Below, one piece after another: positions 39,610 through 46,976 of a stretch of 64,000 bases of DNA. This DNA comes from Saccharopolyspora hirsuta (GTDB taxonomy: Bacteria; Actinomycetota; Actinomycetes; Mycobacteriales; Pseudonocardiaceae), in contig NZ_VWPH01000003.1 of NCBI RefSeq assembly GCF_008630535.1, forward strand, positions 1-64,000. Direction: 5' to 3'. The stretch's first letter is position 1, and each line of letters starts with the position of its first letter. Below the pieces are notes generated by a model. It searched no databases, was not told the DNA's origin, and saw only the letters and a program-made list of their open reading frames with translations. The position numbers were made by a program, and so were the translations under genes.

Positions 39610-42048
39610 TCAGCGGTCGGTGCCGAGGAGTTCTCTGAGGCGGTTGAGGAGGTCTTCCCGGTTCGTGGCTCCGAGGCGTTGTTTTATGCGGCTCATGTGG
39701 TGTTCCACCGTTTTCGCCGAGATGAAGAGGCGCTTGCCCACCTGCTTGTAGGTCAGGCCCGCCAGGACCAGTTCGGCTACTTCCTTCTCCCGCTCGCTGA
39801 GCATTCCGCCCTCGTCGCCGCGGACCGCTCGGGGGCGCGGGGGTTTGCCCTGCAGGGCTCGGGCGCATTCGAGCAGGGCCAGCATGGCGCGGCGGTCCGC
39901 GGTGCGGATCGCCGCTTGTCCCGCCAGGCGTGCGCCGTCCCATGCCAGGCCTGCTGCGTGGAGGGCTCGGGACGTTCGTTCGACCTCGTCCTGGTCCACC
40001 TGGCCTGCGAGGATTCCCAGCCACACGCGTGCTGCTTCGGCCATCGCCGCTGCTAGCGGGTTGTGGTGGGCCATGGACGACAGTTCCGCCGCCCGCTGCT
40101 GGGCCGTGTCCAGCTCGTCGAGGACGATCGATGCCTGGAGGCGCTTCCAGGTCAGCATCGACGTCCAGAGCGGCGGGTTGTCCAGGCGGTCGAGGAGGGC
40201 CAGGGCTTCGGTCAGGTACGGGTCGATCCAGTCCTGGTCCCGCAGGCGGGCCGCCGCGACCACCAGTTCTCCCAGCGGGAGCAGGGCGAACAGGTCCACC
40301 GAGTGCTCCGCCACGACTTGGCGGGCCTGGCCGCGCGCTGCGGCGAGTGCGGCCATGTCGTTGTCGCGGCTGGCGATTCCGGCTTCGATCGCCGTGGCCA
40401 GCAGTCGGTCCCGGGTGGTCAGCTCGCCGGTCGGCAGCTTCGCGCGCGCGGCCACCGTGTCGCCGCGCACCAGCGGCAGCCATGCCGCCAGCAGGCGGTG
40501 GCGGTCGCGCAGCAGCGGGCCTCCCGCGTCCGTGTCGATCGCCCGGTCCAACGTGGACGACGCGACGTCCAGCTCGCCGCAGTGCAGGGCGACCAGGGCC
40601 GCCACCGACGCCGGGGAGTCCGGCAGCAGCACACCGCGCCCCACCGGTTCCGACAGCGATGCCGCTCGCACCAGGGTGGACAGCGCGATGGAGGCCGATC
40701 CGGTGACCGATTCCCGGACCCCGGCGGCCAGCTGGACGGCGGCGCCGGTCATGGACGTCGGCGGGCCCGCGTCGTCCGCGGAGCTCAGCAGCTCGTCGGC
40801 GTCGGCCAGGCGTCCGGCGCCGATCAGGCCGACCGCGGCGAAGGACCGGTCGCCCGGCCAGCGCAGCCGCCCCACCGACCAGCGGCACATCTCCGCCGAC
40901 CGCTCCAGCAGTCCGCGCTGCGCCAGCACGCTCGCCGCGACCTGCACGCCGAGCTCCCGGTCCGGGACCGCCGCGTCCACGACCACCTGGTCGGCCAGCC
41001 GCAACGCCTCGTCCAGCTCCCCCGCCACCGCCGCGGCCCGCGCGCGACGGGCGGCCACGGAGGTCGCCGGGGCTCCGGCCGAGACCGCGGCGTCGAACAG
41101 GCGCGGCGCCAGCTTCGGCGCGTCCAGCAGCGCTTCCTCCCCGGCCTGCTCGAACGCCTTGGCGAGCGTCGCTTCCGGGAGCAGCGCGATCTCGGCACCT
41201 AGCAGCGGGCTGACCAGCGGCAGCACCGGGCCACCGCGGGCCAGCTGGGTCTCGACCAGGCGGCGGGTCACGCGGAGCCGCTGCTCCCACGGCGTCAACC
41301 GCAGCACTGCCTCGCGCACGATCGGCAGCAGCACGTCGTCGGCCGCCACCAGACCTCCGGAGCGCACCGCCAGCAGCGCGGCGCCCACCTCGGCGGGGTC
41401 CAGGTCGAGCAGCGCCGCGAGCAGGTCCGGGTGCGGGGTCGCGCCGACCGCCATCGCCGTCACGCACGCCCGACCGGCCTCGCCGAGCTGGTCCAGGTCG
41501 TGCTGGAACTGGTCGAGCGCGCGCGGCGGCAGAACCGCGACGCCCGGCTCGACGGTGCTCAGCACGCGGCTCACGTAGCGGGGGACGCCGCCGGTCTGCG
41601 CGTGCAGCCAGCGGATCCAGTCCGCCGAGGCGGTGCCGACCTGGACGGCCAGCTCCTCCGGGCTGAGCGCGGAGAGCAGCACCGGCGCGCCCAGCTCGCC
41701 GATCAGCTCGCCCAGCGCGGCGGGGCGCGGACCCGGCCGGTAGGCGACCAGCAGGCGAGCTCCCGGCTGCCGGGCGATCTCGACCAACCTGCCGAGCACG
41801 GACTCGTCCAGGCGGTGCGCGTCGTCGACCAGCACCGCGCCCTCGTCCGCCCGGTCCAGCTCGGCCGGGCCGAGCACCGGCACACCGGCCGTCCGGTAGG
41901 CGTGCGCCAGCTCGGTCAGCAGTGCGGTCTTGCCGTAGCCGCCGGGGCCTTGGACACCTGCGGTGATCGGTGCGGACGGGGCGGTGGCGACCGCCGACCG
42001 CAGCCCGGTCGCGTGCCCGTCCAGCAAGGAGGTCGTCGAGTGGTTCAC
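39610..42048 (-). CDS. LuxR-type ATPase regulator, IniR-like
   Basis: Large regulator of 812 residues. Walker A GPGGYGKT at residues 34-41 and Walker B AVLVDDAH at 71-78 mark an N-terminal STAND/AAA-like ATPase. A long helical, TPR-like middle follows, then a C-terminal LuxR helix-turn-helix (LSEREKEVAELVLAGLTYKQ, then SAKTVEHHMSRIKQRLG; about 743-800). Size and layout match IniR (Rv0339c), which controls iniBAC in mycobacteria. Here it is transcribed away from the ini genes behind the Hsp70-like gene, with a 22-base gap. Presumed signal: envelope stress or a small ligand bound by the ATPase part. Confidence 0.82.
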   Translation of the reverse strand: MNHSTTSLLDGHATGLRSAVATAPSAPITAGVQGPGGYGKTALLTELAHAYRTAGVPVLGPAELDRADEGAVLVDDAHRLDESVLGRLVEIARQPGARLLVAYRPGPRPAALGELIGELGAPVLLSALSPEELAVQVGTASADWIRWLHAQTGGVPRYVSRVLSTVEPGVAVLPPRALDQFQHDLDQLGEAGRACVTAMAVGATPHPDLLAALLDLDPAEVGAALLAVRSGGLVAADDVLLPIVREAVLRLTPWEQRLRVTRRLVETQLARGGPVLPLVSPLLGAEIALLPEATLAKAFEQAGEEALLDAPKLAPRLFDAAVSAGAPATSVAARRARAAAVAGELDEALRLADQVVVDAAVPDRELGVQVAASVLAQRGLLERSAEMCRWSVGRLRWPGDRSFAAVGLIGAGRLADADELLSSADDAGPPTSMTGAAVQLAAGVRESVTGSASIALSTLVRAASLSEPVGRGVLLPDSPASVAALVALHCGELDVASSTLDRAIDTDAGGPLLRDRHRLLAAWLPLVRGDTVAARAKLPTGELTTRDRLLATAIEAGIASRDNDMAALAAARGQARQVVAEHSVDLFALLPLGELVVAAARLRDQDWIDPYLTEALALLDRLDNPPLWTSMLTWKRLQASIVLDELDTAQQRAAELSSMAHHNPLAAAMAEAARVWLGILAGQVDQDEVERTSRALHAAGLAWDGARLAGQAAIRTADRRAMLALLECARALQGKPPRPRAVRGDEGGMLSEREKEVAELVLAGLTYKQVGKRLFISAKTVEHHMSRIKQRLGATNREDLLNRLRELLGTDR

Positions 42049-42070
42049 GCCTGCCGTCCTTGTCGGTCCG

Positions 42071-43435
42071 TCATTGGCGCATGTGCTGGAAGAGGCCCAG
42101 CAAACCGCCGCCGGTCGGGGGAGTCGGCCAGAGGAAGGTGAGCAGCAGGCCGCCGATGATCAGCGCGGCGGCCAGGGACAGCTTAATGATCTTGATCCGG
42201 CGGGCGCGGTCCTCGTCCGGGGGGTCCAGCGGCATCGGCTCCACCTCGATCGGCGGCCGCGGCGCCTCCGGGATCTCGACCTCCTCCTCGTCGAAGTCCG
42301 ATCCCTCGATGCGCACCAGCACGCTGGTCTCGTCCACCGAACCCTCGTCGACGTCGGTGGAGAGCAGCTGCACCGCGGCCGACGCGGCGCCGCTGGCCGC
42401 CGCCAGCTCCGGTGAGACGTCGACCTGCGGCGGCACCTTCAACCGCTCGGCCACCAGCTGCTTGAGCAGCGGGACCCGGGCCGTGCCGCCGGCCAGCACC
42501 ACCGCGTCCAGGTCGTCCGGGGCCAGCGTCGCCGACTGCACCGCCTGCAGGACCAGCTCCGGCACCCGCTCCAGGTGGGGCCGGGCGAGCTGCTCGTACC
42601 GGGAGCGGGACAGCGCGAACTCGGTGCGCACCCCGGGCAGCTCCACCCGCACCTGCGCCCCGGCCTGGTGCGACAGCGCCTCCTTGGCCCGGACGCACTC
42701 GGCGCGCAGGTGGGCCAGCGCGGCCCGCTGGTTCAGGTCGGCGAGGTCCAGCGCGTCGATCCGGTCGCCGAACTCCGCGCGCACCGCGGCGAAGATCTCG
42801 TCGTCCAGGTCCTGGCCGCTGGGGTGGTCGGCGGTCAGCGAGGAGCCCACCACCTCGAAGCCGCGCTGCCTGCGGCGCAGCACCGTGGCGTCCATCCCGC
42901 TGCCGCCGATGTTGGCCACCGCGATCGGTTCGTGCTCGGGGACCTGCTGCTTGGCCGCGTAGTCCAGGGCCACCGCCAGCGGTTCCGGGACCATCGTGAC
43001 CTCGTTCAGCCCGAGCTGCGCCAGGGCCTGCTGCACCAGCCGGATGCGGTGCGGTCCCCAGGTGGCGCTGTGCGCGATCGCGATGTGCTCGGCCGGGTGC
43101 CCCTGCCGGGCGGCCACCACGTCGGCGACCCACTCGACCATGGTCGCCACCAGGCGCTGGGCGGGCACGAACTCGCTGCCCACCAGCAGCGGCAGGTCGT
43201 CGCCGAGGCGCGCGGTGAACCCGCGCACCACCCACTCGTGGTGGGCGATCTCCTGGCGCTGGGCCGCCTCCCCCGCGACGAACGAACCGTCCTGCACCTT
43301 GCACAGCACGGTCGGCACCACCGGCCCGGCGGCCAGCGGGACCGGGGTCGCCGCAGCCCACCGGCTGCCGTCGCGGCGGGCGATGGCCGCGGTCGTGGCC
43401 GTCGCGCCGAGATGAACGCCGAGGACGTAAGGCAT
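42071..43435 (-). CDS. Hsp70-like protein with degenerate ATPase site and C-terminal membrane anchor
   Basis: A 454-residue actin-fold protein related to the DnaK ATPase domain, without a substrate-binding domain. Phosphate loop 1 reads VLGVHLGATATT, with His8 in place of DnaK's catalytic Asp. Phosphate loop 2 reads VANIGGSGMDATV, with Asn175 replacing Asp, while Asp182 is kept. The adenosine motif VVLAGGTARVPLL is intact. An acidic linker (DFDEEEVEIPEAP) leads to one transmembrane helix at about 416-436. It sits between iniR and the shared control region. Start ATG 43435 has GAAGGGA upstream. Probably a nucleotide-binding scaffold and not a folding chaperone. Confidence 0.82.
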   Translation of the reverse strand: MPYVLGVHLGATATTAAIARRDGSRWAAATPVPLAAGPVVPTVLCKVQDGSFVAGEAAQRQEIAHHEWVVRGFTARLGDDLPLLVGSEFVPAQRLVATMVEWVADVVAARQGHPAEHIAIAHSATWGPHRIRLVQQALAQLGLNEVTMVPEPLAVALDYAAKQQVPEHEPIAVANIGGSGMDATVLRRRQRGFEVVGSSLTADHPSGQDLDDEIFAAVRAEFGDRIDALDLADLNQRAALAHLRAECVRAKEALSHQAGAQVRVELPGVRTEFALSRSRYEQLARPHLERVPELVLQAVQSATLAPDDLDAVVLAGGTARVPLLKQLVAERLKVPPQVDVSPELAAASGAASAAVQLLSTDVDEGSVDETSVLVRIEGSDFDEEEVEIPEAPRPPIEVEPMPLDPPDEDRARRIKIIKLSLAAALIIGGLLLTFLWPTPPTGGGLLGLFQHMRQ

Positions 43436-43550
43436 GCAATCCCTTCGTGTCACCGATCGGCCACCATCGGGCGATACCCGTGGCGGCGCAGGGTGGACAC
43501 AATTTAGCGCGCACCCGGTTACGCAGAGGTATCGGACACCCCATCCGGCC

Positions 43551-43640
43551 CCCTAACGGACCACCTAGTGGATCCCCTAATAGAGGTTTGAGTAACTAGG
43601 AGTCGTACCCGATGGCTAGGGGGCCGCGGGCCCATAGCGT
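43551..43640 (+). promoter_or_regulatory. ini control region: three 12-bp direct repeats and -10 box
   Basis: CCCTAACGGACC (43551-43562), ACCTAGTGGATC (43563-43574) and CCCTAATAGAGG (43575-43586) are abutting 12-bp repeats with the core CCTA(A/G). CTAG occurs again at 43596 and 43616, about 20 bases apart. TAGCGT at 43635-43640 is a candidate -10 for iniB. The region separates the leftward hsp70-like gene from the rightward iniB gene and is the best candidate for regulator binding. Confidence 0.6.
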
Positions 43641-43721
43641 GATCGACACAGGGGTGAGGGACCGCGCGACCTCACTCGGAAACCCCAGTCGAGACCGCTG
43701 AGCACATCGGGAGGCCCAACG

Positions 43722-45008
43722 ATGGTGAACCCTCAGCACGGTCGGGCCGAGTCCACCACTCCAGACCCCGGGACGCACTCCACCGGCCTTCCGGAAGAGC
43801 CGACGCTGTACGAGTTCCTCACGCGCCTCGTCAGCGACCCGGCCGCCCGGTCGGCCTTCGACGCCGATCCGCAAGCCACGCTGGATCAGGCCGGACTCGG
43901 GGGAATGAGCGCGACGGACGTGCTGCACGCCTCGTCACTGGTCCTCGACTACGCGCCGGTCGAGGTGGTGACGGAGTACGGGCGCTCACTCCAGAGCAGC
44001 GTCGAGAAGTTCGCTGCGAGCGCCCAGGCCGTCGCGTTCAACCAACTGCATCCCGCACATCCACTAGATCAGGAAGATCACATGCTGCAGAACATCGCCC
44101 CCCAGCCCGAGGACTTCGGCAAGGACAACGACGTCGACGCGACCCTGCCGGCCCCGGCCCCGGCCCCGTCGCACAACACCGACGTGGACGTCGACGTCGA
44201 GCAGAACGACTCGCACAACCTGATCAGCATCCACCACGTGCTGAGCGACAACTCGGTCGGCAACGACAACATCATCGGCTCCGTGGTGGGCAACACCGTC
44301 GGCCAGGTCGGCGACAGCCTGGACCTCGGCGACGTCACCAACACCATCGGCAACTCGGTCTCCGAGGTCAACCAGACCGCCAACCACGTCTTCGACACCA
44401 GCGTCGACCTGACCGCCGGTGCGGGCTCCATCGTCTACGGCGACGTGACCAACCTGGTCGGCAACGTCACCAACGGCGACGTGACCAACGTCGTGGGCGA
44501 CGTCACCAACGTGGCCGGTGACCTGAACGTCGGCAACGTGCTCGGCGACGTCACCAACGGCGACGTGACCGAGATCGTCGCGAACGCCCCGGTCGTGGGC
44601 GACGTGGTCGGCGACGTGACCAACGTCGTGGGCAACGCCCCGGTCGTCGGCGACGTGGTGGGCAACGTCACCAGCGGCGACATCACCAACGTGACCGGCG
44701 TGGTCGGCGACGTGACCAACGTGGCGGGCGACCTGCCGGTCGTCGGCGAGGTCACCGGCGTGGTCGGCGACGTGGCGGGCAACGTCCCGGTCGTGGGCGA
44801 CGCCCTGGGCACCGTGGCCGGTGGCGACGTCAGCGCCCTGCCGGTCGACGACGTCACCTCCGCGCTGCCGGTCGACGACGTCACCTCCGCCCTCCCGACC
44901 GAGCCGGTCGAGGCCGTGACCGGCACCGTCGGCAGCCTGCCGGTCGTCGGCGAGGTCGCCGACACCGCCACCTCCGCCCTGCCGCTGGACGTGGACGGCC
45001 TGCTCTGA
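43722..45008 (+). CDS. iniB: IniB-like protein with valine/glycine/asparagine repeats
   Basis: A 428-residue protein. Residues about 27-90 form the IniB N-terminal domain (TLYEFLTRLVSDPAARSAFD, then QAGLGGMSATDVLHASSLV). After an acidic, Pro-rich linker, residues about 200-425 consist of short imperfect repeats: GDVTN seven times, plus PVVGDV, VVGNV and SALPVDDV units. There is no signal peptide or membrane segment. Mycobacterial IniB is likewise repeat-rich and strongly induced by cell-wall drugs. The repeats may form a beta-solenoid or a disordered brush. First gene rightward from the control region; a strong hairpin follows. Confidence 0.85.
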   Translation: MVNPQHGRAESTTPDPGTHSTGLPEEPTLYEFLTRLVSDPAARSAFDADPQATLDQAGLGGMSATDVLHASSLVLDYAPVEVVTEYGRSLQSSVEKFAASAQAVAFNQLHPAHPLDQEDHMLQNIAPQPEDFGKDNDVDATLPAPAPAPSHNTDVDVDVEQNDSHNLISIHHVLSDNSVGNDNIIGSVVGNTVGQVGDSLDLGDVTNTIGNSVSEVNQTANHVFDTSVDLTAGAGSIVYGDVTNLVGNVTNGDVTNVVGDVTNVAGDLNVGNVLGDVTNGDVTEIVANAPVVGDVVGDVTNVVGNAPVVGDVVGNVTSGDITNVTGVVGDVTNVAGDLPVVGEVTGVVGDVAGNVPVVGDALGTVAGGDVSALPVDDVTSALPVDDVTSALPTEPVEAVTGTVGSLPVVGEVADTATSALPLDVDGLL

Positions 45009-45023
45009 ACGCAGTGAGCGACT

Positions 45024-45060
45024 GAATGCCGGGATCCGCCGCGCGCGGATCCCGGCATTC
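45024..45060 (+). terminator. Strong hairpin between iniB and iniA
   Basis: Perfect 16-bp stem GAATGCCGGGATCCGC (45024-45039) with GCGGATCCCGGCATTC (45045-45060), loop CGCGC. A second small stem (CCGCG/CGCGG) and TTTTT follow at 45060-45079. It can terminate or attenuate transcription between iniB and the dynamin genes. Confidence 0.8.
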
Positions 45061-45161
45061 CGCGCATTTCCGCGGTTTTTCCGCAACAGCGGGCGACGGA
45101 AACGATGTGAGTTCAGCCGTTCGGGTTTATCTCTTCGCGACGGCAGGCCACAATCGACGCC

Positions 45162-46976
45162 GTGATCGAGACGGCGTTGGTGGAACTGATCGATCGCGCG
45201 ACTGCGGAATGCGCCGAGCAGCAGCGCGCGGATCTGCACAACCGCCTGCGCCAGATCCGCACCAGGGTGCTCGATCCGACGCAGCTCGTGCTGGTCGTCG
45301 GCGAGTCGAAGCAGGGCAAGAGCGCGCTGGTCAACGCGATCGTGAACGCCCCGGTGTGCGCCTCCGGCGACGACGTCACCACCGTGGTCCCCACCCTCGT
45401 CCGCTACGCCGACGAGCCGACCGCGCTGCTCATCGAGCACGAACCCCGGCAGGGCCCGGCCGCGCTGGACCGGATGCCGGTGCCGATCGAGCAGGTCCAG
45501 GAGCACCTGGACCGGGCCCTCGCGCTCGGCCGCCCCGTCACCCGGGGTGAAGTGGGCATTCCTCGCGCGGTGCTGCAGAACGGACTCGCGCTGATGGACA
45601 CCCCCGGGGTCGGCAGCGTCTCCTCGTCGCTGACCGCCACCACGCTCGCCGTGGTCGCCGAGGCCGACGCGCTGCTGATGGTCTCCGACGCCACCCAGGA
45701 GCTCACCACCAACGAGATCTCGTTCCTCAAGCAGGCCACCGCGCTGTGCCCGAACGTCGCGCTGGTGCTGCCCAAGATCGACCGCACCCCGCACTGGCGG
45801 AAGGTGCTCGAGGTCAACCGCAAGCACCTGGACAACGCCGGGGTGGCCGCCAAGATCTTCCCGGTCTCGGCCAGCATCCGGATGCGCGCGATGCAGGCCA
45901 AGAACAGCGCGCTGAACACCGAATCCGGATTCCCACCGCTGCTGGAATTCCTGCAGACCGAACTGGCCGGAAAGCACGAGCAATCCACCAGGCGGTTGGT
46001 CGCGCACAACGTTTCCGAGGCCCTCACCCAGGTCAACGACGCGCTGAAAGCCGAACTCGCCGCGCAGAACCCGCGCACCGCCGCGGAAACCCTGGTCGAG
46101 CTGGAAACCGCGCAGCGCCGCGCCGAAGACCTCCGCCGCGTCTCCAACCGTTGGCAGAAAGCGCTCAACGACGGCATCTCCGAGCTCTACGCCGACATCG
46201 AGTTCGACTTCCGCGAGCGCAGCTGGGCGATCCTGCACGAGGTCAACGAGATATTCGAGACCGCGGACCCGCTGGAGATCTGGGACGAGTTCCGCGAGTG
46301 GCTCGCCGACCGGCTCACCGACGCGATCGTCGAGACCTTCGAGTGGCTGGACGCCCGGCAGGCCCGGCTCGCCGAGGTGGTCGCCGAGGAGATGCGCGCC
46401 GAGCACAGCGCGGACAGCCCGGCGCTGGAGCGCATCCGGCCGCCCTCCCCGCTGGACGAGGTGCCGGAGCCGAAGCTGCCCGCCCGCAGCGAGTACAAGC
46501 GGTTCGACCAGTTCCTGACCGGTCTGCGCGGTTCCTACGGCGGCGTCCTGATGTTCGGCATGATGACCTCGATCGGCCTGGGCCTCGGGCTGTTCAACGT
46601 GGTGTCCATCTCGGCGGGCGTGCTGCTCGGCATCAAGAGCCTCGACGAGGAGAAGGACTCGCGGCTGCGGCGCCGCCAGACCGAGGTGAAGAGCGCCGTC
46701 CAGCGCCACGTGGAACAGGTCATCTTCCACGTCAACCGGGAGGCCAAGACCGCCATCCGCACCGTGCACCGCGGACTGCACGCGCACTACATGCAGATCA
46801 CCGAGGACGCGCAGACCGAGATCAGCCGGGCCATCCAGGAGATCAAGCGCTCCGCCGAGCGCAGCGCGGTGGACCGCGACCAGCGGGCGCGGGAGATCCG
46901 TCAGAAGCTGGAAGACCTCACCTCGCTGCGCCGCCGGGTCACCATGCTCACCCAGAACCGGATCACCGCGGCATGA
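45162..46976 (+). CDS. iniA: Dynamin-like GTPase IniA
   Basis: Bacterial dynamin-family protein of 604 residues. GTPase motifs: G1 GESKQGKS (47-54), a Thr-rich switch I (DDVTTVVPT), G3 DTPG (146-149) and G4-like LPKID near residue 205. Long helical stalk segments follow, and a hydrophobic paddle (MFGMMTSIGLGLGLFNVVSI, near 465-485) can insert in membranes. Mycobacterial IniA bends and fuses membranes and is induced by isoniazid and ethambutol. The GTG at 45162 is 153 bases after iniB, beyond a terminator-like hairpin. Its stop overlaps iniC (ATGA). Confidence 0.88.
   Translation: MIETALVELIDRATAECAEQQRADLHNRLRQIRTRVLDPTQLVLVVGESKQGKSALVNAIVNAPVCASGDDVTTVVPTLVRYADEPTALLIEHEPRQGPAALDRMPVPIEQVQEHLDRALALGRPVTRGEVGIPRAVLQNGLALMDTPGVGSVSSSLTATTLAVVAEADALLMVSDATQELTTNEISFLKQATALCPNVALVLPKIDRTPHWRKVLEVNRKHLDNAGVAAKIFPVSASIRMRAMQAKNSALNTESGFPPLLEFLQTELAGKHEQSTRRLVAHNVSEALTQVNDALKAELAAQNPRTAAETLVELETAQRRAEDLRRVSNRWQKALNDGISELYADIEFDFRERSWAILHEVNEIFETADPLEIWDEFREWLADRLTDAIVETFEWLDARQARLAEVVAEEMRAEHSADSPALERIRPPSPLDEVPEPKLPARSEYKRFDQFLTGLRGSYGGVLMFGMMTSIGLGLGLFNVVSISAGVLLGIKSLDEEKDSRLRRRQTEVKSAVQRHVEQVIFHVNREAKTAIRTVHRGLHAHYMQITEDAQTEISRAIQEIKRSAERSAVDRDQRAREIRQKLEDLTSLRRRVTMLTQNRITAA

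Noticed and set aside
44064..46787. Very long leftward open frame (907 codons) opposite iniB and iniA
   Set aside because: It has no recognisable domain, consists of His/Asp/Val-rich translation of the antisense of repeats, and both sense genes have clear family motifs. Long antisense frames are expected at this GC content.
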